The position numbers and the translations under genes were made by a program. The notes below the pieces were generated by a model that had not been told where the DNA came from, did no database searches, and worked only from the letters and a program-made list of their open reading frames with translations. Shown here piece by piece: positions 8,826-16,105 of a stretch of DNA of 21,854 nt (its first letter is position 1; each line of letters starts with the position of its first letter). Origin of the DNA: Lachnospiraceae bacterium UBA7179 (GTDB taxonomy: Bacteria; Bacillota; Clostridia; Lachnospirales; Lachnospiraceae); the NCBI GenBank assembly GCA_002491195.1, contig DKVL01000103.1, positions 1-21,854 of the forward strand, in the 5' to 3' direction.

Positions 8826-10232
8826 TTATTCCTTACCATTCCAACAATATGTACAGAGCTTACAATGTTCTAGTCCTGTCGCATCGAGCATATCGTCCAG
8901 TCTGTTAAAACGAAGCGATGTAAAATTTAGCTCCTTTCGAATCTCCTCAACCATCTGTTCATATTTCTCAGATTCCGGATCTGCATACTCCTCCAGAATC
9001 TCTTTGGTCACATTCCCATTTTCCAGCCGCTCTATGACGCGTCTGGTGATCAGATCCATCTCCGACGAGGAACGCGAAAAATTCAGATATTTACAGCCAT
9101 ATAACAATGGCGGGCACGCCGGCCTGATGTGAACCTCCTTCGCACCGCTCTGATATAGAAATTCCGTAGTCTCCCGAAGCTGTGTGCCCCTCACGATCGA
9201 GTCGTCGATCAGCAGCAGGCTCTTGTCCTTGATCAGCTCGTCCACCGCCAGCAGTTTCATCTTGGCGATCAGGTTGCGCTTGCTCTGCATCGTCGGCATA
9301 AAGGAACGCGGCCACGTCGGCGTGTACTTGATAAACGGTCTGGAGAATGGAATTCCCGATTCGTTGGCATATCCCACTGCGTGTGCAATACCAGAGTCCG
9401 GCACGCCGGCAACGATATCCGGATCCACATTGTCACGCTGCGCCATTTTTTCCCCACAGCGATAACGCATCTGCTCCACATTGACACCCTCATACGAACT
9501 TGCCGGATAACCATAATAAACCCACAGGAATGTACAGATTTTCATATCCTTTTGTGGATTCACGAGCGTCACACAGTTTTTCTCCGTCATCACCACAACC
9601 TCTCCTGGTCCCAGTTCCTTGTAATCTGTGTAGCCGAGATTCTTATATGCAAAATTCTCAAACGACGCACAGAAACCATCGTCCTTCTTTCCGATCACAA
9701 TCGGCGTCCTGCCGTACTTGTCCCTCGCGGCATAGATTCCCGCCTTGTTCATCAGCAGGATCGACAGCGAACCGTCAATCGCTTCCAATGCAAAATTGAT
9801 ACCCTCTATCAAATTTTCCCTGCGGTTGATCAGTGCTGCGACAAGCTCCGTGGCATTGACTTCCCCGCCGCTCATCTCCTGAAAATGTGCGTGTCCCACA
9901 TCAAACAGACGCTGAATGAGTTCGTCCGTATTGTTGATCTTTCCTACAGTCGTCAGTGCGTACGTGCCATGATGGGAACGAATAATCAACGGCTGCGGCT
10001 CGTAGTCCGATATACAGCCAATCCCATAGTTTCCATGCATCTCATTGACATCTTTGTCAAACTTGGTCCGAAATGGTGCATTCTCAATGTTGTGGATCGC
10101 CCGGTTAAACCCATCCGTCCCATAAACCGCCATACCGCCGCGTCTGGTTCCCAGATGGGAATGATAATCGATACCAAAAAACAAATCAAATACACAATCC
10201 TGCTGTGATGTTACTCCAAAAAAGCCGCCCAT
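8826..10232 (-). CDS. PurF-like amidophosphoribosyltransferase paralogue lacking the catalytic cysteine
   Basis: The 468-residue protein has the full PurF architecture: a class II glutaminase domain (about 1-225) and a phosphoribosyltransferase domain with the PRPP loop LIDDSIVRGT (341-350). Four cysteines, 233, 380, 457 and 460, align by eye with the [4Fe-4S] ligands of Bacillus PurF. However, the N-terminus is MGGFFG where PurF has MCG(V/I)FG, so the nucleophile is Gly. The glutamine-binding HVRYS stretch reads CISDY, and the oxyanion NGN region reads VGKIN. Glutaminase activity is therefore unlikely; ammonia-dependent phosphoribosylamine synthesis or a regulatory role remains possible. The start at 10232 is chosen over an in-frame ATG at 10265 because GAGAGG lies 8 nt upstream. 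It is the first gene of the cluster ending in purL. Confidence 0.88.
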   Translation of the reverse strand: MGGFFGVTSQQDCVFDLFFGIDYHSHLGTRRGGMAVYGTDGFNRAIHNIENAPFRTKFDKDVNEMHGNYGIGCISDYEPQPLIIRSHHGTYALTTVGKINNTDELIQRLFDVGHAHFQEMSGGEVNATELVAALINRRENLIEGINFALEAIDGSLSILLMNKAGIYAARDKYGRTPIVIGKKDDGFCASFENFAYKNLGYTDYKELGPGEVVVMTEKNCVTLVNPQKDMKICTFLWVYYGYPASSYEGVNVEQMRYRCGEKMAQRDNVDPDIVAGVPDSGIAHAVGYANESGIPFSRPFIKYTPTWPRSFMPTMQSKRNLIAKMKLLAVDELIKDKSLLLIDDSIVRGTQLRETTEFLYQSGAKEVHIRPACPPLLYGCKYLNFSRSSSEMDLITRRVIERLENGNVTKEILEEYADPESEKYEQMVEEIRKELNFTSLRFNRLDDMLDATGLEHCKLCTYCWNGKE

Positions 10233-10289
10233 TTTTGTTTCCTCTCTGTTTTCATCATTATTCATAAATTTTTAGAACTCTATGTAACT

Positions 10290-10318
10290 ATTAAGCCAAA
10301 TTACCCGTTCAATGTCAA
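10290..10318 (-). promoter_or_regulatory. Sigma-A promoter of the purF-like/mcp/sbp/purL cluster
   Basis: On the minus strand a perfect TTGACA (10313-10318) and CTTAAT (10290-10295) are separated by exactly 17 bp. Transcription would start near 10283, leaving a leader of about 50 nt, too short for a purine riboswitch. No PurR-box pair of the Bacillus CGAA/TTCG type was recognised. Confidence 0.65.
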
Positions 10319-10327
10319 CCAATTATT

Positions 10328-12034
10328 TTACCCAGCTTTATTTTTTAAAATACTCTTATTTGCATACATGGCAGTATCCGCCGCCATAACTGCCTCATCA
10401 ATCTTTTCCCTGTTGATCGTATCGCAGATGCGAAACCCATTCGCGATCTGAATCTCGTACGTGCGTCCCTTTACCCTGTTTGCCTCCTCGATCAGTCTCT
10501 GAAATTCCGCAAGGCCTGTCTCATATTTTTCCTGGAGCGATATCCCTGTCATCAGGACACAGAACTCATCTCCGCCAATACGGTATGATTTCCCATATTT
10601 GCCAAAGCTGTTTGCAATGATCTTCGACGCAGTGGTGATCAGCTCATCCCCCTTTTCATGTCCCTGGTTGTCATTGACCTTTTTCAGATTGTTGACATCC
10701 AGAAAGACGATTCCAAGCTGCGATATCCCCGTTTCCCCGCTTGCATGCGCCTCAATCTGCTCCAGGTAAGCTGTCCTGTTGCCAAGTCCAGTCAGTCCGT
10801 CCGAGTACGCGAGACTGCTGATAATATCATACTTTAGACCATTCTCAAACAACCTGTATGTCTCAAGCTGACTACTGATTGCAAGACATATGACAAAGAT
10901 CAGCATACCAACCCGCATATACTCCGCCCTGTCCATGTGGTCGGACTGGGAATAGCGCACCATCTCACACAGAGCCGAGATCCACAGCGCACCCAGTCCT
11001 GACAACTGCAGCGCATAGTGTAAAACGGACTGATGCCTCCGGATCATGCTGCTCAGTTCGACAACCACCCACACTAACAACACGACGCAGCTGACCACCA
11101 TTGACAACATCGCCCCCGGAAGCACAACATGCAGATCACTGACTCCTGACAATTGCAGACCCACCGACACAAGAATATATACGATATTAAAATAGCAGAA
11201 TAACTGCATCATTCTGTTTTTAAAGATCTGATACTCGCAGTCCAGGTACAGAAGCAGCGGCATACTGTCCAGGATCATGATGATATTGCCTATCAGTTGT
11301 AACACACGCATATCTGCCACAAAAAACTGCATGACATTTGTCTCGAGCACGCTCCACACACCGATCAACGACGAATACAGTCCAAGCCAGATCATACCAT
11401 GGTTTTTCCTCGCATGGCTGTATGCCGGCATCAGGTCGACAGCGATCAGGATCAGACCAATTATGATCATGAGCATACTCACCGTAATCCCAAAAAGCTT
11501 CTCCTTTAAAAATGTATGAACAATATCTGCCTTGTCCCCCCATATGGTATTGTCAACAGTGACCGCATTGGTATCATATACCATGTAGATCTGCATCTCC
11601 ACAAGCGCCCCGGAACACTCATCATGAAATTTGGCGATATTCCACAGATTTCCGGGAGAACGATTGTAAAATCTGGATTCATACACCTTCGTCTCATAGA
11701 CAACTTTCTCATCGATCAGCAGCTTCGTATACACATCTTTGGAACGAAACACAAGACTCTCATCGCCATCCATAAGAGGCAGCCTGTGATAGATCGACAA
11801 TACCCCGGTCTCCTCATCCATGTACTCGCCAAGACTGCCCAGATCGACCGGTTTTGTCCCCTCACTGTCAAGTGTCCATTCATCACTGATATCTGTATAG
11901 TCGGCCACCCTCTCGCCGCCCTCGCGAAACTCCCTCGTAATATATACTGCCACCACGATGACCAGCATCCCCAAAAGTCCCAGCACATACATAGGAGCGA
12001 TCAGCTTTCTGGCCACTTCTTCTCCTTTTTTCAT
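10328..12034 (-). CDS. Membrane diguanylate cyclase (GGDEF)
   Basis: This enzyme makes cyclic di-GMP from two GTP. The 568-residue protein has an N-terminal membrane helix (about 11-33), an extracellular domain of about 140 residues with a beta-rich look, then about seven hydrophobic helices (about 180-400), resembling 7TMR-DISM receptors. A C-terminal GGDEF domain follows. Its motifs are intact: YSDGLTGLGNR, FLDVNNLKKVND and RIGGDEFCVLM. The inhibitory I-site is absent: the four residues at the RxxD position read GKYG, so product feedback inhibition is not expected. No EAL domain is present. A GGTGG site precedes the ATG. It lies 95 bp upstream of the PurF-like start, which has its own promoter, so co-transcription by read-through is possible because no terminator separates them. 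Confidence 0.93.
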   Translation of the reverse strand: MKKGEEVARKLIAPMYVLGLLGMLVIVVAVYITREFREGGERVADYTDISDEWTLDSEGTKPVDLGSLGEYMDEETGVLSIYHRLPLMDGDESLVFRSKDVYTKLLIDEKVVYETKVYESRFYNRSPGNLWNIAKFHDECSGALVEMQIYMVYDTNAVTVDNTIWGDKADIVHTFLKEKLFGITVSMLMIIIGLILIAVDLMPAYSHARKNHGMIWLGLYSSLIGVWSVLETNVMQFFVADMRVLQLIGNIIMILDSMPLLLYLDCEYQIFKNRMMQLFCYFNIVYILVSVGLQLSGVSDLHVVLPGAMLSMVVSCVVLLVWVVVELSSMIRRHQSVLHYALQLSGLGALWISALCEMVRYSQSDHMDRAEYMRVGMLIFVICLAISSQLETYRLFENGLKYDIISSLAYSDGLTGLGNRTAYLEQIEAHASGETGISQLGIVFLDVNNLKKVNDNQGHEKGDELITTASKIIANSFGKYGKSYRIGGDEFCVLMTGISLQEKYETGLAEFQRLIEEANRVKGRTYEIQIANGFRICDTINREKIDEAVMAADTAMYANKSILKNKAG

Positions 12035-12109
12035 ATCCCCACCTCGATTGTCCTATCTATTGACACTCCAGCAATATCATACAGTCTGCTCTACCCAACT
12101 GCTAATTCT

Positions 12110-12138
12110 ATTATATTTCTTTACATCCAATACCACAA
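12110..12138 (-). promoter_or_regulatory. Promoter of the diguanylate cyclase gene
   Basis: On the minus strand TTGTGG (12133-12138) and a perfect TATAAT (12110-12115) are separated by 17 bp. The predicted leader is about 68 nt. No cyclic di-GMP riboswitch fold was recognised in it. Confidence 0.5.
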
Positions 12139-12157
12139 GAAAAATTTTAACCTCTGC

Positions 12158-12197
12158 AAATAAAACCGGGCAGGGAATCCATTCATCCCTGCCCGGT
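12158..12197 (-). terminator. Intrinsic terminator of the SUKH gene
   Basis: A perfect 12-bp stem, ACCGGGCAGGGA (12165-12176) with TCCCTGCCCGGT (12186-12197), has a 9-nt loop. On the minus strand it is followed by TTTTATTT. It starts 3 bp after the stop codon of the gene ending at 12201 and insulates it from the diguanylate cyclase gene. Confidence 0.92.
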
Positions 12198-12200
12198 ATT

Positions 12201-12899
12201 TCATTGCGCCATGCCCCATCTTGTCCGTATATAATAACTATAATCCGGCATCTCTTCTCCGCACATTTTCAGCTGCCGCTCATACACCTTATCATACTTT
12301 CCGCAAAAATATATTTCCAACAATGTCTTAAAATCAGGAAACTTTTTCTCGCCAGTAACCACACCCCTGTCATCAATATATCCCGCACCCTTCCAGTCAA
12401 ATACCGTCTCGTCAAAACGACAGATCTGCCAGGTCGCCGGATCGTCCTCATGGATATCCGTCTGGCTTAGATCAATGCACAGTGGTCCGTCCCACTCACC
12501 GATCGGCACAAAATTCTTCACGCGGTCCAGTTTCAGATTGACCAGATTCCTGTCCGTACATATCCTGCGAAAACTCTCCATGTTCGCATACAGATTTTTG
12601 AGCGGCTCCTCCTTCGGCAGTGAGAGCAGTTCCACCCAGCACAACCCTTTCTCACTCTCCGGCCCGCTATGCTCAACGCCGTCCAAAGGCACTGGCGCGC
12701 ACATCACTGTGAAATCATAACAATATGCTTTTAAATACGCCCGGAAGAGCGCCGGAAGCCTGACATCAAATTTTTTTTCAAACGCATCAAGCTCTCTGTC
12801 CGTCACGGTGCTGGGTGTCAGCATCGATTCACGCGCAGCCCCTCTTTTTATCAGTGTCCGAAATGCTTTTTTTACAATTTTTTCCTCGATTCGTTCCAT
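12201..12899 (-). CDS. SMI1/KNR4 (SUKH) family protein
   Basis: The 232-residue cytoplasmic protein has no signal peptide or membrane helix. The N-terminal stretch TDRELDAFEKKFDVRLPALFRAYL (about 33-56) has the typical SUKH pattern: an acidic helix, then LP, then the next helix. FVPIGEWDGPLCIDL in the middle matches the family's second conserved block. SUKH proteins often act as immunity proteins to polymorphic or contact-dependent toxins, but others are unrelated to toxins. No toxin gene lies nearby, so it is an orphan here and immunity is only inferred. AGAGG lies 8 nt before the ATG. It has its own promoter with upstream direct repeats and its own terminator, making it a single-gene unit directly downstream of the two-component genes. 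Confidence 0.75.
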   Translation of the reverse strand: MERIEEKIVKKAFRTLIKRGAARESMLTPSTVTDRELDAFEKKFDVRLPALFRAYLKAYCYDFTVMCAPVPLDGVEHSGPESEKGLCWVELLSLPKEEPLKNLYANMESFRRICTDRNLVNLKLDRVKNFVPIGEWDGPLCIDLSQTDIHEDDPATWQICRFDETVFDWKGAGYIDDRGVVTGEKKFPDFKTLLEIYFCGKYDKVYERQLKMCGEEMPDYSYYIRTRWGMAQ

Positions 12900-12939
12900 A
12901 TATCTTACCTCTTACTGTTTTTGAAATTAGATAAAATAT

Positions 12940-12968
12940 ATCATACGAAAAAAAGCTTGTGTGAAAAA
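12940..12968 (-). promoter_or_regulatory. Activator-type promoter of the SUKH gene
   Basis: On the minus strand the -10 box is TATGAT (12940-12945). Seventeen bp upstream the -35 position holds TTTTTC (12963-12968), a poor match, as in promoters that need an activator. The transcript would start near 12933, 34 nt before the ATG. Confidence 0.45.
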
Positions 12969-12969
12969 C

Positions 12970-13000
12970 GGCGAAATCCGTATATAAATTGGCGAAATCC
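12970..13000. promoter_or_regulatory. Pair of 10-bp direct repeats, likely operator
   Basis: GGCGAAATCC occurs identically at 12970-12979 and 12991-13000, a 21-bp period or two helical turns, on the same DNA face. The pair ends 1 bp from the weak -35 box of the SUKH gene. LytTR-family regulators typically bind two direct repeats spaced about 21-22 bp just upstream of the -35 box, and a LytTR regulator is encoded 1.3 kb away. The repeat does not clearly match the published LytTR consensus, so the factor is inferred. Confidence 0.55.
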
Positions 13001-13008
13001 ATCGTTTT

Positions 13009-14295
13009 TTATCGTTCCTTTTTCAGGGAAACATACATGAGTATCCTGACTTCAAAAATGCCATCCTCATCGCTTATTTCCATACTTCCGTTGTATTTCT
13101 CCACAATCCGCCTTACATTCCTGATTCCCAGTCCATGAACCTGCGATTCGTTCGACCTGTCATAATCCTTGGTAGACAGATACTGGTCCTGCGTCTTCAA
13201 CAATTCTCCACTGTAACTGTTCTTCAGTTCCAGAAAAATCATTCCCTTCTGGTAATGGACCTTGAGATGCAGCAGCTTGTCCTCCGACCTTCTGGCAGCT
13301 TCGATCGCATTGTCCATCAGATTTCCGAGAATAATGTTCCAGTCAAACGCTGATATATCCAGCTCCTGCGGTACACACACGCGGCATCGGACATTTCCCA
13401 GCTCCTTTTTTGCCCTCTCAAGCATCAGGTTCACCAGACTGTCGATCTCTGCATTACCGCTGCTGATATGCTCCCCTTCATTCTGCAGATCCGCCTGCAT
13501 AGTTTGTACATAATCCGCTATTTCCCGCGCTTTTCCCTTGTCTGCCAGCATCAGGATCTCACTCAGATGATGCTTTAGATCGTGCCGGAGCCCGCGCACC
13601 TTCTCCTCAGATTTCATAACCACATTGAGCTGATTGGAATAACTCTCAAGCTGGCGGGCAACAAGAGCGCTCTCTTTCAATTTAATATATGCGCCGACCA
13701 GCTCGTCACAGATATAAAACACAATCAGGTCCATACAAAGAATACCAGCACTGACTGCAGAGCCTATATACCTGTTTTCCAACTCAAAAGTAATCAACAC
13801 AAAGATGACAATCGCGCTGATCACTGGCAGAAAAATTAAGAGATCCCAATGTTCCAGCGATGCGTCTTCCTTAATATTCCTGATGCAGAATTTTTCCATC
13901 GCGCGCTCACAAATATACATGAATAAAAATATAATATAGTACATCTCCCGCCCGTACACTCCATCCACCCTGCAGTCGTATAACAGATAAACCGCCAATG
14001 CCTCACAGGCCAGATTCATACCTTGTATCAGCGATGCTGCCAACAGTTTTTTCCCCTGTTTTCCATGATAAATCTGCGCCAGCAGATAAAGGAAGAGCGT
14101 TTCCGTTATAAATTTTACTGGCATTACCGCAGGTAATGTTTGCATCGCTGCGGACAGCGCCTCAATCAGACAGACTGCCGCCAGATACAATACATAGGCC
14201 TCCAGATCCCTGCCCTTTTTGACGCGCACTGTATGAAAAAAACTGCGCATATACCGCAAAATAATATATAATACTGCACTATGAAATATTACCAT
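13009..14295 (-). CDS. AgrC-like sensor histidine kinase (GHKL, HPK10 type)
   Basis: The 428-residue membrane kinase should phosphorylate the LytTR regulator encoded just upstream. Residues 1-205 hold about six hydrophobic helices with short loops and no large extracellular domain, as in AgrC-type peptide receptors. The H-box is LRHDLKHH with His238; the N-box is NLMDNAIEA (325-333); the G-box is GLGIRNVRRIVEKYNG (388-403). The start at 14295 is chosen because AGGA lies 8 nt upstream and it follows the regulator's stop codon after 1 nt (TGA-G-ATG), implying coupling; an in-frame ATG at 14319 lacks a ribosome binding site. No AgrB/AgrD-like peptide system is next to it, so the signal is unknown. 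No terminator follows, so read-through into the SUKH gene is possible. Confidence 0.92.
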   Translation of the reverse strand: MVIFHSAVLYIILRYMRSFFHTVRVKKGRDLEAYVLYLAAVCLIEALSAAMQTLPAVMPVKFITETLFLYLLAQIYHGKQGKKLLAASLIQGMNLACEALAVYLLYDCRVDGVYGREMYYIIFLFMYICERAMEKFCIRNIKEDASLEHWDLLIFLPVISAIVIFVLITFELENRYIGSAVSAGILCMDLIVFYICDELVGAYIKLKESALVARQLESYSNQLNVVMKSEEKVRGLRHDLKHHLSEILMLADKGKAREIADYVQTMQADLQNEGEHISSGNAEIDSLVNLMLERAKKELGNVRCRVCVPQELDISAFDWNIILGNLMDNAIEAARRSEDKLLHLKVHYQKGMIFLELKNSYSGELLKTQDQYLSTKDYDRSNESQVHGLGIRNVRRIVEKYNGSMEISDEDGIFEVRILMYVSLKKER

Positions 14296-14296
14296 C

Positions 14297-15016
14297 TCAA
14301 GAATCCTGTCCCCACGCATAATCCATAATATGTTTCCTCACTTGCTTTCTGTACGGCTGACTGATATTCAGCTCCGCGCCCCCGTTCATCCGCACCATCT
14401 CATAGCTGCACTCACTCATATGGTTCATGTTGATGATATAGGACTGATGGATCTGTATGAAATTCCCTGGAATAACGCCTGCCAGATCCTTAATCTTTCC
14501 AGTAAACTGTATCGTACCTCCCGCCGTGACCATATTAATCTTTTTATTATCACTGTAAAAATAAATGATATCCTTGTATGGAATCTTGCAGCTATAGCCA
14601 TTTGACCTGTACTCAAACACGGTATTATTCCGATTGTACAGACGCAGCGCTTCATTGATCGTATCACTGATGTCCTGTGCTTTGATCGGTTTGATGAGAA
14701 AATCAATCGGATGAATCTTGAACAGTTCCAATGCATAACTGCTTTTGGAAGAAATGTAGACAATGCCAATCTCCTGGTTTTCCAGCTCACGGCGTATCAG
14801 TTTTCCAATCTGTATACCGTTTGTGGACACCAGCTCAATATCGAGAAACAGCAGATCGACAGGCTTGTTTTTCATCATATCCTGATACAATTCTTCGCCT
14901 GTATTCCAGATCGAAACTTCGATCCCAACTTTATTCCTGTTGTCATACTCGTATATCATATCCGCTATCTGAACACATGTATCCCGCTCATCATCACAAA
15001 TACCTATATTGTACAT
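14297..15016 (-). CDS. LytTR-family response regulator
   Basis: The 239-residue protein has a receiver domain (about 1-120) and a LytTR DNA-binding domain (about 140-237). Receiver residues are present: acidic pair at ICDDE (Asp8, Asp9), phosphoacceptor Asp59 in FLDIEL, Ser89/Ser90 in YISSKSS, and Lys109 in LIKPI. The LytTR part begins at IPYKDIIYFYSDNKKINM and includes FIQIHQSYIINMNHM. The ATG at 15016 is preferred because AAAGG lies 10 nt upstream and family members start right before the ICDDE strand; ATG 15025 has AAAGG only 1 nt away. It lies between the DUF6273-type gene (18 bp gap) and its kinase (1 bp gap). Likely targets are its own operon or the SUKH promoter with the paired direct repeats. 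Confidence 0.93.
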   Translation of the reverse strand: MYNIGICDDERDTCVQIADMIYEYDNRNKVGIEVSIWNTGEELYQDMMKNKPVDLLFLDIELVSTNGIQIGKLIRRELENQEIGIVYISSKSSYALELFKIHPIDFLIKPIKAQDISDTINEALRLYNRNNTVFEYRSNGYSCKIPYKDIIYFYSDNKKINMVTAGGTIQFTGKIKDLAGVIPGNFIQIHQSYIINMNHMSECSYEMVRMNGGAELNISQPYRKQVRKHIMDYAWGQDS

Positions 15017-15034
15017 ATTGACCATGCCTTTCCA

Positions 15035-16075
15035 TTATCGTTCCTGACGGTTCCCTTCCTGCTCTTTTGACGCTTCCTGTGCTTCCGCTTCATTGCCTTC
15101 GGATTCCTTCTGTGCCAGCACGATCCTTTTGGTATCCACTTTTATTGCCGGACGCACGCCGATCCCCTCCAGGCCCGCTGGCTTGTCATCACGCAGCAGT
15201 CTCTCTGTATAACCGTTATCGACAATATAACAGTTGCTTGTCATATCTGGTACCGGTTCGCGCAGCCACCAGTAATACGCATCAACGCCTGATTCGAGGG
15301 AAAACAGATGATACCATGCGGTTTGATCCTGCTCGACTGCCTGCGGCGTCGGCTTTGTACGGATATTGACATCCGCCTCAGTCAGCCATGACAGCTCTTC
15401 CATCGAGAGCAGGTATACCAGATCAGTACTTTGAATCTCCCCTTCATCCAAAGCATTTCCATTCGTGACGTGATCCGTTGGTATGATCGCCTCCCGCTCC
15501 TGCTCTGTAAAACCGTTGAGAAATCCCGGTTCATTCGCATACCCGTTCTTATGAGCGGACATTGCAGTTGCGACAGGACCGATTCCATCATAGACGACAT
15601 TCTCCTTATCTGAATTTAACCATGCCCTGATATCCGAGTCCGCCCATCGGCTGTTTCCCCGCACATATGCCTGCAGTTCCAGATCCTTGTCCGCTGCTGT
15701 CTCAGTGACACCCCAATAACTGTTACCGCTGTCATCACAATTATAGTTTCCACTCTCTGCTGCACTGAATGCCTTCATGGTCAGAATATACTCAGCGATC
15801 AGCACCACCTCTCCGCCGTCCTCTGCTTTGATCACTCTCCACTCGATCGGTTCCCCAAGATAAGTTCCAAACAGGACATGATCTCCCAAAGATGGCAGCA
15901 CATTCACACTGCTTTGCGCTGCCGCACCTCTTTCATGAAAATACATGATCATACAGATAGCCACTACTGCGACGATCTCTATGCCCTCGATCGCCTTTTT
16001 CCTTTTGTCTGTATTCCTTGTTTTGTCTGAATGTAACATGTACATAATAACCCTCACATATGTATAAGCTGACAT
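15035..16075 (-). CDS. Membrane-anchored DUF6273-type protein
   Basis: The protein of about 346 residues has a basic N-terminus (KTRNTDKRKK), one membrane helix (about 38-55) and an extracellular body. The body resembles the DUF6273 family: LGDHVLFGTYLGEPIEWRVI near its start, WADSDIRAWLNS in the middle, YYWWLREP and GIGVRPAIKVD near the end. The function of this family is not established. The last 35 residues are rich in Glu, Gln and Lys. Two starts are plausible: ATG 16075 (GGAAGG 5 nt upstream) and ATG 16045 (GAGGG 5 nt upstream); 16075 is used here. It sits 30 bp after rlmD and 18 bp before the response regulator gene, so it may be a sensor or accessory partner of that two-component system; this is inferred from position only. 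Confidence 0.72.
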   Translation of the reverse strand: MSAYTYVRVIMYMLHSDKTRNTDKRKKAIEGIEIVAVVAICMIMYFHERGAAAQSSVNVLPSLGDHVLFGTYLGEPIEWRVIKAEDGGEVVLIAEYILTMKAFSAAESGNYNCDDSGNSYWGVTETAADKDLELQAYVRGNSRWADSDIRAWLNSDKENVVYDGIGPVATAMSAHKNGYANEPGFLNGFTEQEREAIIPTDHVTNGNALDEGEIQSTDLVYLLSMEELSWLTEADVNIRTKPTPQAVEQDQTAWYHLFSLESGVDAYYWWLREPVPDMTSNCYIVDNGYTERLLRDDKPAGLEGIGVRPAIKVDTKRIVLAQKESEGNEAEAQEASKEQEGNRQER

Positions 16076-16105
16076 ACCTGCCTTCCGCAGGGAAACAGCC
16101 ACAAC

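Noticed and set aside
9381..10208. 275-codon plus-strand open frame opposite the PurF-like gene
   Set aside because: It mirrors a clearly recognised gene, has no ribosome binding site or known motif, and its composition is that of an antisense shadow. The same holds for the frames opposite purL and pcrA.
10233..10265. 11-residue N-terminal extension (possible propeptide as in Bacillus PurF) of the PurF-like protein
   Set aside because: No ribosome binding site before ATG 10265, while GAGAGG lies 8 nt before ATG 10232. A propeptide would also make no sense without a Cys to expose.
10233..10327. Purine riboswitch or PurR box before the purF-like/purL cluster
   Set aside because: The predicted leader is about 50 nt, too short for the aptamer plus expression platform, and no CGAA/TTCG PurR-box pair was recognised.
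13001..13014. ATCGTTTTTTATCG as terminator of the histidine kinase gene
   Set aside because: It is not a G/C-rich stem with a loop followed by a U-run on the minus strand; no terminator is seen after the kinase gene.
12201..16075. Complete agr-type quorum system
   Set aside because: The kinase and LytTR regulator fit, but no AgrB-like peptidase or AgrD-like small peptide gene was found nearby.
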